Shown piece after piece: positions 28,260 through 37,344 of a stretch of DNA of 64,000 nucleotides. This DNA comes from Paenibacillus sp. FSL H7-0357. GTDB taxonomy: Bacteria > Bacillota > Bacilli > Paenibacillales > Paenibacillaceae. Each line of letters opens with the position of its first letter. Position 1 is the first letter of the stretch. The DNA lies in NCBI RefSeq assembly GCF_000758525.1, contig NZ_CP009241.1, forward strand, positions 248,001 to 312,000, written 5' to 3'. The notes under the pieces were generated by a model that saw nothing but the letters and a program-made list of their open reading frames with translations, made no database searches and was not told the origin of the DNA. The position numbers and the translations under genes were made by a program.

Positions 28260-29246
28260 ATGATTACTCATGAGAAGAGGAGCGCGATCAACACTGGACA
28301 AAGCTCACCGGTCCGGCCGGGAGCCAAAAAAGGGTCCGTATTTAAGCATTTGCTGAAACATAAGGTGCTGCTGCTGATGCTGCTGCCCGGTTTGATCTTT
28401 CTGCTCATCAACAATTATTTGCCGATGTTCGGAATCATCATTGCATTCAAGAATATCAACTATGTTGATGGGATCCTGAGAAGCCCGTGGGTGGGGATGG
28501 ATAATTTCAAATTTCTGTTCGCGACCTCGGACGCATGGATTATTACCCGAAACACGGTGCTGTACAATTTCGTGTTTATTATTCTCAATCTGGTCATTGC
28601 GGTTTCGATTGCGATTGCCCTGAACGAGCTGAGAAATAAGCTGGCCGCGAAATTTTATCAGAGTATAATGTTTTTTCCTTATTTTTTATCTATGGTCGTT
28701 GTAAGTTATCTGGTGTTCGCCTTTCTGAATGTTGAATACGGTTTCATTAATAAAGGTGTCTTGTCCCTGTTTGGATTGAATGAAATCAACTGGTATTCGG
28801 AGCCGAAATACTGGCCGTTTATTCTGCCATTGATTAACCTCTGGAAGGGTGTGGGCTACGGCTGTGTCATTTATCTTGCGGCCATCATCGGCATTGATTC
28901 CGAATACTATGAGGCAGCTCTGATCGACGGCGCCAGCAAGTGGAAGCAGATTCTTCATATCACAATTCCGCTCATCCGGCCGGTCATTATCATCACGACC
29001 ATCCTGGCGATCGGCGGCATCTTCCGCTCTGACTTCGGGCTGTTCTACCAGACCACACTAAACTCCGGGGCGCTGTATCCGACAACGCTGGTCATTGATA
29101 CCTATGTATACAACGCGCTTATCAATATGGGCAATCTGGGCATGTCCGCAGCGGCAGGCTTATACCAATCGGTGGTCGGCTTCTTCCTGGTCCTGGGCTC
29201 GAACTGGATCGTGCGCAAGGTCGATAAAGACCAGGCCGTTTTCTAA
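28260..29246 (+). CDS. Carbohydrate ABC transporter permease, LplB type
   Basis: A 328-residue inner-membrane permease of the LplB/YtcP partner family. Six or so membrane helices begin at LLLMLLPGLIFLLINNYLPMF. The cytoplasmic EAA-type loop EYYEAALIDGASKWKQILHITIPLI contacts the ATPase. The ATG at 28260 (or GTG 28257) is preferred because AGGAGG lies 5-8 nt before it; the frame from 28218 lacks a site. It is the first gene of a three-gene importer operon. No ATPase gene is present, as usual when a shared MsmX-type ATPase is used. Confidence 0.9.
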   Translation: MITHEKRSAINTGQSSPVRPGAKKGSVFKHLLKHKVLLLMLLPGLIFLLINNYLPMFGIIIAFKNINYVDGILRSPWVGMDNFKFLFATSDAWIITRNTVLYNFVFIILNLVIAVSIAIALNELRNKLAAKFYQSIMFFPYFLSMVVVSYLVFAFLNVEYGFINKGVLSLFGLNEINWYSEPKYWPFILPLINLWKGVGYGCVIYLAAIIGIDSEYYEAALIDGASKWKQILHITIPLIRPVIIITTILAIGGIFRSDFGLFYQTTLNSGALYPTTLVIDTYVYNALINMGNLGMSAAAGLYQSVVGFFLVLGSNWIVRKVDKDQAVF

Positions 29247-29269
29247 ATTTGTGAGAGGAGGGAGAAGCT

Positions 29270-30163
29270 GTGACCAATAACGAAATATCCAAAGTAACGA
29301 ATATGATACTCCATATTATTTTTATCATCCTGACGATAGCCTGTCTCTTGCCGATTGTGCTGGTCTTTATGATCTCGATTACCGACTATGATTATATTGT
29401 GCTCAACGGTTATCAATTTTTCCCGGAAAAGCTTAGTCTGGAGGCGTATGCCTATATCTTTAAGGATTACACGATCATTGCAAAAGCCTACGGCGTATCC
29501 ATCTTTGTGACGGTAGTTGGTACACTGCTCAGCGTATTTATCTCTTCACTCTATGCGTACCCGATCTCACGGACGGATTTCAAATATCGCGGCTTCTTCG
29601 CCTTTCTGATCTTCTTCACGATGCTGTTCGGCGGGGGGCTGGTGCCGTGGTACATGGTGTACACCCAGGTGCTGGATCTGAAAAACTCCATATGGTCCTT
29701 GATCATCCCGATGCTGCTGTCTCCTTTTAACGTGCTGATTATGAAAACCTACTTCCAGATGTCTGTGCCGCCTGCGCTGATTGAAGCCTCCAAAATTGAC
29801 GGTGCCGGCGAGCTAAGAACCTTCTTTCGAATTGTGTTCCCGCTCTCCCTGCCGGTCTTTGCCACCATTGGATTGTTCAACACCCTGCATTACTGGAATG
29901 ACTGGTTTAACAGCATGATTTTTATTACCGATACCAAGCTCTATTCCCTGCAATACCTGATGTATAAAATGATCTCGCAGGCGGATTATCTGAGCCGCAA
30001 CAGCGCCTTGATTCAAGGCTCGGCCACAGAACTGGCCAAATTGCCGGGAGAAACCATCCGCATGGCGATGGCGCTGATCGGAATCGGTCCGATTGTGCTG
30101 GCGTATCCGTTCTTCCAGCGCTATTTCATCAAGGGTTTAACGCTCGGGTCCATTAAAGGCTAA
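29270..30163 (+). CDS. Carbohydrate ABC transporter permease, LplC/YtcP type
   Basis: The second permease of the importer, 297 residues with six membrane helices. The EAA loop PPALIEASKIDGAGELRTFFRIVFPLSLPV is clear, and the C-terminal FFQRYFIKGLTLGSIKG is the family signature. The GTG start follows GAGGAGGGAG. It lies 23 bp after the first permease gene and 55 bp before the binding-protein gene, and is co-transcribed. Confidence 0.92.
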   Translation: MTNNEISKVTNMILHIIFIILTIACLLPIVLVFMISITDYDYIVLNGYQFFPEKLSLEAYAYIFKDYTIIAKAYGVSIFVTVVGTLLSVFISSLYAYPISRTDFKYRGFFAFLIFFTMLFGGGLVPWYMVYTQVLDLKNSIWSLIIPMLLSPFNVLIMKTYFQMSVPPALIEASKIDGAGELRTFFRIVFPLSLPVFATIGLFNTLHYWNDWFNSMIFITDTKLYSLQYLMYKMISQADYLSRNSALIQGSATELAKLPGETIRMAMALIGIGPIVLAYPFFQRYFIKGLTLGSIKG

Positions 30164-30218
30164 CCTCGGAATTCACCGATTTAGCATATATTTTCAAGTC
30201 AAAGGGAGGAAAAGAGTA

Positions 30219-31769
30219 ATGACAGGTAAAAGAGGCACGGGTCTACTGCTTTCACTTGTACTTATGATTGGAATGACACTCAGCGGGTGCTCGGGGAATA
30301 ATAATAACAATAAAACCGCCGCCCCCGAGAAAACCGCGGAAAGCACAGCAGCCCCAGCCGCCACTGAAACTGCCAAAGCAACCGAAGCAACTGAAACAAC
30401 GAATGAGCTGGAGCAGGTGGAGCTGTCCCTGTATCTCCCGGGCGGTCCGGATAAGGATGTAGCATCTGTTGAGCAAGCCATCAATGCTTATTTGAAGGAT
30501 AAAATTAATGCCACGATCAAGATTAACCAGCTGAGCTGGGATAAACCGGCGGATAAAGTGAATCTGATGATCCAATCCGGTGAAGTATTCGACATGGTCT
30601 TTACCTGGAACTTCATGACCAATGCTGCCAAAGGTGCGTATCTGCCGCTGGAAGAGCTGCTGGATAAATACGCCAAAGAAACCAAGGCACAGATCAACCC
30701 CGCTTATCTGCAGGCGGCTACTGTAAACGGACATTTGTATGCGGTTCCAACGGAAAAAGAGCTGGGCCAATCGGTAGGGTTCGCTTTTGACAAGGCGATT
30801 GTCGACAAGTACGGCTTCGATGTCAACAGCATCACCAAACTGGAGGATATTGAGCCGATGCTGAAGACCATTAAAGAGAAGGAGCCGACCATGTCGCCGC
30901 TGTTCATGAACCATACAGACAGCCTAAACTGGTTCACGGTGTATCCGGAAAGTGAAGATCTGGACGGAAGCAATGAAATTCCAACACTGCTTGATTACAA
31001 AACCATGAAGGTGTTCAACGAATATGACACTCCTGAAATTGTGGAAAGACTTAAGCTGATCCGCAAGTGGTATCAAGCCGGATACATTAACAAGAACGGG
31101 GCCACTGACAAGACTGAGCTTAAGGATGCGGTGAAAAGCGGCAAAGCCTGGTTCGTGTACGGCAATATGAATCCTACATCCACCAACGACTGGACCCGGC
31201 TCGCTGAGAAACCGATGATCATCAAAACGCTGCTTCCGGTTCAAGTAAGCACCAAAAGCTTGCAGGGCTCGATGCTCGCCATCTCCAGAACATCGAAGAA
31301 TCCGGAACGCGCTATGATGTTTATGAACCTGATTCATACAGATCCTGTCCTCTACAACTTGCTTACCTTCGGTATTGAAGGCAAACACTACAACAAGGTT
31401 GGCGAGAACACTGTTGATTTCATTGCGGACAGCGGCTACAACTCCGTATCCTCCTGGATGATCGGGAACGTGCTGCTGAACTACCTGAACAAGAATGAAG
31501 ACCCGAAACGAGTGCAGCTCTACACGGACTGGAACAAGAACTCCAAAGTTTCGCCGGTTATCGGATTTGTATTTGATTCGACGAAGGTGCAATCGCAGAT
31601 TGGGGCACTGATCAATATTACGAAGCAGTATAAGAATACCTTGTACTCCGGGGAGCAAGATCCGGAGCCTATCCTCAAAGAAATGAACAGCAAGCTGAAG
31701 GCTGCAGGACTGGAAGCTGTGATTAACGAGATTCAAGCGCAAATGGATGCATTTTTGGCCGCCAAATAA
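30219..31769 (+). CDS. Extracellular solute-binding lipoprotein, LplA type with DUF3502-like end
   Basis: A 516-residue lipoprotein. A signal peptide ends in the lipobox LSGCSG, then an Asn-rich, Ala/Thr-rich linker, then the binding domain from VELSLYLPGGPDKDVASVEQ. The C-terminal KVSPVIGFVFDSTKVQSQIG region matches the DUF3502 type found in Paenibacillus and Bacillus LplA-like proteins. These partner with LplB/LplC permeases to import oligosaccharides. GGGAGG precedes the ATG. A strong hairpin follows the gene and may raise its level relative to the downstream gene. The ligand is unknown, but the adjacent glycosidases suggest a uronic-acid-containing glycan. Confidence 0.92.
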   Translation: MTGKRGTGLLLSLVLMIGMTLSGCSGNNNNNKTAAPEKTAESTAAPAATETAKATEATETTNELEQVELSLYLPGGPDKDVASVEQAINAYLKDKINATIKINQLSWDKPADKVNLMIQSGEVFDMVFTWNFMTNAAKGAYLPLEELLDKYAKETKAQINPAYLQAATVNGHLYAVPTEKELGQSVGFAFDKAIVDKYGFDVNSITKLEDIEPMLKTIKEKEPTMSPLFMNHTDSLNWFTVYPESEDLDGSNEIPTLLDYKTMKVFNEYDTPEIVERLKLIRKWYQAGYINKNGATDKTELKDAVKSGKAWFVYGNMNPTSTNDWTRLAEKPMIIKTLLPVQVSTKSLQGSMLAISRTSKNPERAMMFMNLIHTDPVLYNLLTFGIEGKHYNKVGENTVDFIADSGYNSVSSWMIGNVLLNYLNKNEDPKRVQLYTDWNKNSKVSPVIGFVFDSTKVQSQIGALINITKQYKNTLYSGEQDPEPILKEMNSKLKAAGLEAVINEIQAQMDAFLAAK

Positions 31770-31789
31770 GGAGCCGCAGCAGTAGCAGA

Positions 31790-31842
31790 CCCGATATCCG
31801 GCAAACAGCCTGGCCGTAATGGCCGTTTGCCCGGATTTCGGG
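31790..31842 (+). terminator. Long hairpin after the binding-protein gene (partial terminator or RNA stabiliser)
   Basis: A 17-18-bp stem (CCCGATATCCGGCAAAC with its near-complement at 31825-31842) is closed by a loop that itself contains a GGCC/GGCC pair. There is no T run, so it may act as a 3' stabiliser or processing site rather than a full terminator. Confidence 0.5.
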
Positions 31843-31909
31843 TATTCATATTCGCCTAGCCAGCACTTGGGGTGCCCCGAATCTACCTTATTAGAAGAGG
31901 GTGTTTATT

Positions 31910-34900
31910 GTGCGAATTCAAAAAAACATTGCTTTACTGCTCATTCTGGCGTTGATGCTGATGACCTTCTGGATACCGGATGGGTCAATGGGTTTGGCAT
32001 CGGCCGCTGCTAAAGATGAAATTGCTACAAGTCAGGTGATTGGACAACAGGCTGATTCACAAGAAGCGGCCGCGGATTCCGTACACAATAGCACGGTGAC
32101 TGCATCAACCTATGAACCTCCGATGACCTTGTTATGGCAGGTCGGCGATTCGGATAATAGCTCCGCAGAATTTACTGTCTTTAACAATGTCTACAGCAAA
32201 ACTCTCCAAGTCCCCGTACCCCCGGGCCACTGGGATAACGTCCCCAAGGGCATGAAGGCCGATGCCAACGGATTCATGAATCTTTCCTTCCATTTGAGCC
32301 AGGTCCCAGAATATGGAGTCCAGTTTAGCCTCAAAGTTATCGATGCAAGCACAGCTATTCCCCAGCTTGCTGTATTTACAAACGGTCTCATGAGCGGGCT
32401 TATTCAGATCACCGGCCTGAATGACGGTGAGAAGACGCTGGAGAATACCTGGAAACAAACCTACAGGCTATACATTCCCAAGGAACAGCTGAAGACCGGG
32501 CGAAATGCAGTCCGGCTAATCGTGGATCGCGGATTGTACGCGGATCCGCAGGCTCCCGGTTATGACGGAGACAAATATTTATGGTTCGAGTGGGATTACT
32601 TCAAGCTGGAGTCACTGAATGCACCGGCTGTCGAGCCGATCCATGGACGGTATGTCCATCTGGGAAGTACAATTGCCGCGGCAACCTTCAAATACGACGA
32701 GCATGCGATCCGCCATTTAGGGCCTATGGCCAAGTGGATGGGCATTGCCTACAGCGGCAACTGGATGCGGGCCTCTTTCTGGTCTGACACCAGCGCTGGC
32801 TGGGACCCGCAGGGGCGAAACTACCTGGCAACGCTGCGTGATCTGAACCTTGAGCCGATGGTCAACATCATCGGAGGCAACTGGAGGAATAACAGCGAGC
32901 TAAGCAGCGGCACAGTCCCGGCAGCACTCCGGAGTTATTACACTAACTTTGTCAGCAAGTTCGGTGATTTGTACCAGTATGCCGAAACCGGTAATGAACC
33001 GGGGCTGTTCGGCTGGGCCCAGAAAGCCGTGGTAGCCACGCATGAGCTGATGGATGAAGAACGGGCAACGAACAGTCAGCCCTATCTCAAGATTGTTGCG
33101 CCGGGTTGGGCGTATTGGCCTTATAACGGCATCCCTGACGGCTGGGAGCGGGATGCGGAGCAGCGCAGGGAGATCGAGGAGCTGTCCGATGTGACGAATG
33201 GGCACAGCTATGGCGGAACGGGAGTCCAGCCGCTGCCGGGCGGCAGCCTGTATGAGAATCTGCGGGTCTATGGCGACGCGGATGACGGCTTCGGCAAAGA
33301 GATGGCGATGAGCGAAACAGGCACCAATGACAACCATTCCGACAACACGAAGTATGGAACCTATGCCTACAGGTTCGCCGCTGCTTTTGACCGGGAGATG
33401 CGCGGAAATATTGGATATGTAGACCATATTATGCAGCATGCGGCGTTCTTTAACGACGGCACTGAATTTGGGTTGTTTGCTTCCGGCATCAATTGGAATA
33501 CGCACCGTTATGAAGATACAGTTGCGGTACCGGCCAATAGCAGCGAGGCAGGAGAGACGCGGCTGAAGACATTCCGCAGGCTGGCTGCCGCGTACGCTAC
33601 CCATGGCCGTCCGCTGAGCTACGAGGTGCTGAATACATGTGGATGCAGCTCGAACATGAAAAAGGTATACTTCCGCGCGGTAGATACATCGGCACTGGGT
33701 ACCTCGGCTATCGGGGCGAAATCGGATAAAATCCTGCTGAACTTCGTCAATTTCGAGAAAAAGCCGATGACGATGAAGGTTCGGGTAACGATGCCTGGCA
33801 GCGGGCAATATGCCGGAGAAGTGTTCGGAGCGGGCAATTCCTATGCTGCCGCACATTCCACCGTGCAGCTTACGGCAACGCCGCATATCACCCTCACGGT
33901 TACCCTGGGAGCCGGCGAAACGGTCCAGTATATTCTGGATAAGCTGGAGACAGAAGCGCCATCTGTACCCGGAAGTCCTGCAGCGGTGGCGCTCAGCCAT
34001 GAGCAGATCAAGGTGACCTGGAATGCCTCAACCGATAATGATGCGGTAGTCAGCTACAACGTGTACCGTGACGGCGGGGTTACTCCGGTGATGACGGTTC
34101 CGGGCCGGATAACCTTTTTCAGCGACTATAGTGTGGCCCCGGAAACGCAGTACAGCTACAGGGTTCAAGCCGTGGATGACTTCGGCAATATTTCGGCATT
34201 AAGCTCAGCCGTATCGGCAACTACATCAGCCATGCCGATCACGCCGCATGTCCCGGGAGATCCCACCAAGTTTGAAGCGGAAGCTGCCTCCTTTGCCCTG
34301 CCTCTGCGAATCGGCAACAACAGCAGTGCATCGGGAGGAAAGGTTGTGGAGCAGACCCATGGCGGCGGCATTTCGATTCAGGGATTGTATTCGGAATTGG
34401 GCGGAAGCTATACCCTGACTATTGCATACGCTTCCAATCAGGACTCGAAGAAAAATATCGTCGTGAATGGACAAAGGCTGTCCACGGTTACCTTGCCTTC
34501 AACGGGCAGCTGGAACAGCAACATTACTGCCAGACAGTTCGGCGTTACGCTTCAGCCGGGCTATAACACGATCAGCTTCACTTCCGCTGGCAACGGAGCG
34601 AATCTCGATTATTTCAAGCTGGAGGAAGGGCTTTATGTTCCGGTGTCCGCCTGGTACACGGTAGAGCATGACCATGCCTACATTGACTATACCGGGTTTG
34701 AAACGGCGCCGAACGGGGTGTCCCATGTAACCTACTCACCGGATTCGTCGGCGGTGTTTAACTTTAACGGAATCGGTGTCCGCTGGAGATCGGATATTAA
34801 GAGCAATATGGGCAGCGCGGATGTGTACGTCGACGGGCAATATAAGGAGACCGTTGTCATTCCCCAGGCCGGGCTGGAAGGCGAAAACAAGATCGTCTAT

Positions 34901-35431
34901 GAGCTGACGGGTCTGGACTATGGGCTGCACCGGATCGAGGTCGTCCATAACACCGGAACGATAATGGTCCACGGCTTCGAGTTCGAGGGCTATGAGTCTA
35001 CACTCCCGGCTCCGATGGCGGATCTAACCGTCACGGAGGTCGGCTGGAATATCGTAAACAGCGACGGCACACCTTCCAGTCATGTGACCCCCGAGCTGGG
35101 TGATTCCTTAATCTTCTGGGCCAAGGTTAAAAATATCGGCGTGCGTCCTACCCCGCTGAACACTTCCACCGGGCTGGGACAGATTACAGGCGGTGCCTTC
35201 TCCGTCAACGGCGGGGTCGTATCCTGGTCGGACACCAATAACACGGTCATCCAGCCGGGCGAGGAGATTACCCTTACGGCCAACAGCAGTGCCCAGGGAA
35301 CGCCAAGGTGGACAGTGCCGACCATCGGAAACTTCACTATCAGCTTTTTTGTCAACGATATCTGGCGATATGAGGAGATGAACAAGGAGAATAACAAGTT
35401 AAACAAGACCCTTCAAATCAGCCTGAATTGA
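31910..35431 (+). CDS. Large secreted multidomain glycoside hydrolase (clan GH-A-like) with FN3, carbohydrate-binding and CARDB-type modules
   Basis: A 1173-residue secreted protein with signal peptide KNIALLLILALMLMTFWIP. The catalytic region (about 230-560) looks like a clan A (beta/alpha)8 barrel. YAETGNEPGLFG offers the acid/base Glu after Asn. EMAMSETGTND, about 110 residues later, offers the nucleophile Glu. Then come a beta domain, an FN3 domain (APSVPGSPAAVALSHEQIKV), a CBM6/35-like module (KFEAEAASFALP ... NLDYFKLEE), a second sugar-binding-like module (AWYTVEHDHAYIDYTGFE), and a CARDB-like end. The GTG at 31910 fits AGAGGG spacing better than that at 31901. It probably cuts the polymer outside the cell for the importer. 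The GH family is not recognised. Confidence 0.7.
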   Translation: MRIQKNIALLLILALMLMTFWIPDGSMGLASAAAKDEIATSQVIGQQADSQEAAADSVHNSTVTASTYEPPMTLLWQVGDSDNSSAEFTVFNNVYSKTLQVPVPPGHWDNVPKGMKADANGFMNLSFHLSQVPEYGVQFSLKVIDASTAIPQLAVFTNGLMSGLIQITGLNDGEKTLENTWKQTYRLYIPKEQLKTGRNAVRLIVDRGLYADPQAPGYDGDKYLWFEWDYFKLESLNAPAVEPIHGRYVHLGSTIAAATFKYDEHAIRHLGPMAKWMGIAYSGNWMRASFWSDTSAGWDPQGRNYLATLRDLNLEPMVNIIGGNWRNNSELSSGTVPAALRSYYTNFVSKFGDLYQYAETGNEPGLFGWAQKAVVATHELMDEERATNSQPYLKIVAPGWAYWPYNGIPDGWERDAEQRREIEELSDVTNGHSYGGTGVQPLPGGSLYENLRVYGDADDGFGKEMAMSETGTNDNHSDNTKYGTYAYRFAAAFDREMRGNIGYVDHIMQHAAFFNDGTEFGLFASGINWNTHRYEDTVAVPANSSEAGETRLKTFRRLAAAYATHGRPLSYEVLNTCGCSSNMKKVYFRAVDTSALGTSAIGAKSDKILLNFVNFEKKPMTMKVRVTMPGSGQYAGEVFGAGNSYAAAHSTVQLTATPHITLTVTLGAGETVQYILDKLETEAPSVPGSPAAVALSHEQIKVTWNASTDNDAVVSYNVYRDGGVTPVMTVPGRITFFSDYSVAPETQYSYRVQAVDDFGNISALSSAVSATTSAMPITPHVPGDPTKFEAEAASFALPLRIGNNSSASGGKVVEQTHGGGISIQGLYSELGGSYTLTIAYASNQDSKKNIVVNGQRLSTVTLPSTGSWNSNITARQFGVTLQPGYNTISFTSAGNGANLDYFKLEEGLYVPVSAWYTVEHDHAYIDYTGFETAPNGVSHVTYSPDSSAVFNFNGIGVRWRSDIKSNMGSADVYVDGQYKETVVIPQAGLEGENKIVYELTGLDYGLHRIEVVHNTGTIMVHGFEFEGYESTLPAPMADLTVTEVGWNIVNSDGTPSSHVTPELGDSLIFWAKVKNIGVRPTPLNTSTGLGQITGGAFSVNGGVVSWSDTNNTVIQPGEEITLTANSSAQGTPRWTVPTIGNFTISFFVNDIWRYEEMNKENNKLNKTLQISLN

Positions 35432-35453
35432 CCGAAGGATCGGCCAGCCTCCC

Positions 35454-35488
35454 CCCGCAGCTTTGGATCACGAAGCTGCGGGATTTTT
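35454..35488 (+). terminator. Rho-independent terminator after the secreted glycosidase
   Basis: A perfect 10-bp GC-rich stem (CCCGCAGCTT with AAGCTGCGGG) with a 9-nt loop is followed by five T. Confidence 0.9.
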
Positions 35489-35522
35489 CAGTTTGCTAAT
35501 TGTAGAAGATTCTAGATGTTTA

Positions 35523-35584
35523 TAGAATTTTGAACTTATTTTGTAGTTGCCTTTATTTAGAGTGGCGCCGGGTTTCGTTACACT
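35523..35584 (+). promoter_or_regulatory. Predicted promoter and activator site of the GH3 operon
   Basis: TTTAGA (35556-35561) and TACACT (35579-35584), 17 bp apart. The upstream 39 bp share 29 identical positions with the importer promoter at 28150, including TTGAACTT versus TCGAACTT and TTATTTAGA at the -35 edge. Confidence 0.6.
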
Positions 35585-35616
35585 GGGGTTAGAAACTACC
35601 GGGAGGAATCGTGACC

Positions 35617-37344
35617 ATGCGAAAGGCATTAGCTAAGGAAGAGCGGGACTGGGTAGAGCGCACCTTACGATCCATGAGCCTGCGTGAAAAGATCGGGCAG
35701 ACGATGCAGGATCATGCGGGCAGGCTGCCATTCCAAGGGATGGACGAAGGGACTATAAGGGCGTATTTGGAGAAATATCCGGTGGGCAGCTTCTTTATCG
35801 GCGGAGAGGTGATTCAAAAGGCTGCCGGAAAAGCGGAGGAATACCGCGAGTGGGTGGAGCTGCTTCAGAAGGTCAGCAAATATCCGCTGCTGTTCTCGGG
35901 CGACCTGGAGTTCGGGGCTGGCTCTGCAGTCAAAAGCTTAACCGCTTTTCCTCCGCTGCTTGCGCTTGCCGCAGCAGATGATGAAGCGCTGGCCTACGAG
36001 TACGGCAAGTATACAGCAATCGAAGGACGTGCGGCCGGGTTTACCTGGGCGCTGGCGCCAGGTACGGATCTTTTGCTGAACTGGATGAATCCGGTGATTA
36101 CGACCCGCTGTCTGGGTGATGATGCGGAGCGGGCACTGCGCCTGTCCAGCGCCGTGATGCGGGGAATGCAGGATTACGGTATTGCCGCTTGTGCCAAGCA
36201 TTTTCCGGGAGACGGGGTGGATTACAGGGATCAGCATATCATTACCACCATCAACGGTTTGTCCGAAGAGGAATGGTTCGCCACTTATGGCCGGGTGTCC
36301 CAGCAGATGATTGATCAGGGCGTGATGTCGTATATGACAGGACATATCGCCCTTCCCTGGCTGGAGGCGAATGTGCAGGGGAATAAGCCTGTTCCGGCTA
36401 CAGTCTCGGCACGCATTACAACGGAGCTTCTGCGGAACCGCATGGGGTTTGAGGGAGTTGTCCTGTCGGATGCGCTGGATATGGGCGGATTTCTGGCCTG
36501 GGGCGATTATGAGACGCGGATCGTGGATTGTTTCAACTGCGGGACCGATGTGCTGCTGTGGCCGGGTGTGAACTATTTTGAAGTCATGGAACGGGCAGTC
36601 GCCAGCGGCAAGGTAACGATGGAACGGCTGGACGCAAGTGTCCGGCGGGTTCTGGAGATGAAGGCAGAGCTGGGTATGCAGCATCTGGATGCCGAGGGCC
36701 GGGATCACTCCGCTGCGCCGCTGCTGAATGACAAATTGCATCCTGAGCTGGACCGGGAGGCTAGAGAACTAAGCACGACACTCGCCGGGCGGTGTATTAC
36801 GCTGGTCCGCAACCGGAGAAATCTCCTGCCCCTGAATCCGCAGACGACCCGCAGAGTTCTCGTCATTATGCTGAACAAAGTGACAGAGGGACGCAAATAT
36901 GACCGCATGGAGCTGTTTGTCGGGCACTTGAAGGCCAGAGGGCTGCAGGTGGATATTCTGGATGAATTCGAACCGCTGAATACGCTGCAGAAGTGGGAAC
37001 AATCCGGGATTCGCTGGGATGCTGCGTTTACGCCTTATTTTCTGCCGCTCCACGGCATGATGAACACGGCTCGTCCAGTGGGGGAAGCGGCCAAGGCGAT
37101 CTGGGCGATGCAGCATGCGGAGACGATCCACCCGATCGGGATCTCTTTTGCCACGCCGTACCTGCTCCGGGATATACCGTTTCTCGACACGCTGGTAAAT
37201 GCGTATTCACTGCATGAAGATACGGTGGCGTTGACAGTTAAGGCGTTGTTCGGGGAGATTCCGTTTCAAGGGGGATCACCGGTGCAGGCAGATCCTGAGG
37301 GAATGAACACCCTTCCAAGGGGGCTTCAGCATGCCCGATACTAA
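35617..37344 (+). CDS. Glycoside hydrolase family 3, NagZ-like motif, cytoplasmic
   Basis: A 575-residue GH3 enzyme without signal peptide, so it acts on imported oligosaccharides. KHFPGDGVDYRDQH (Lys194 onward) is the NagZ-style loop with the Asp-His dyad used as acid/base. VVLSDALDMGG gives the nucleophile Asp285. NagZ-type enzymes remove beta-linked N-acetylhexosamine or related sugars, so a beta-hexosaminidase is the first guess. The extra C-terminal domain of about 220 residues is like two-domain NagZ proteins. GGGAGG at 35601 serves either the GTG at 35611 or the ATG at 35617. It overlaps the next gene by 14 bp and heads a five-gene operon. Confidence 0.87.
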   Translation: MRKALAKEERDWVERTLRSMSLREKIGQTMQDHAGRLPFQGMDEGTIRAYLEKYPVGSFFIGGEVIQKAAGKAEEYREWVELLQKVSKYPLLFSGDLEFGAGSAVKSLTAFPPLLALAAADDEALAYEYGKYTAIEGRAAGFTWALAPGTDLLLNWMNPVITTRCLGDDAERALRLSSAVMRGMQDYGIAACAKHFPGDGVDYRDQHIITTINGLSEEEWFATYGRVSQQMIDQGVMSYMTGHIALPWLEANVQGNKPVPATVSARITTELLRNRMGFEGVVLSDALDMGGFLAWGDYETRIVDCFNCGTDVLLWPGVNYFEVMERAVASGKVTMERLDASVRRVLEMKAELGMQHLDAEGRDHSAAPLLNDKLHPELDREARELSTTLAGRCITLVRNRRNLLPLNPQTTRRVLVIMLNKVTEGRKYDRMELFVGHLKARGLQVDILDEFEPLNTLQKWEQSGIRWDAAFTPYFLPLHGMMNTARPVGEAAKAIWAMQHAETIHPIGISFATPYLLRDIPFLDTLVNAYSLHEDTVALTVKALFGEIPFQGGSPVQADPEGMNTLPRGLQHARY

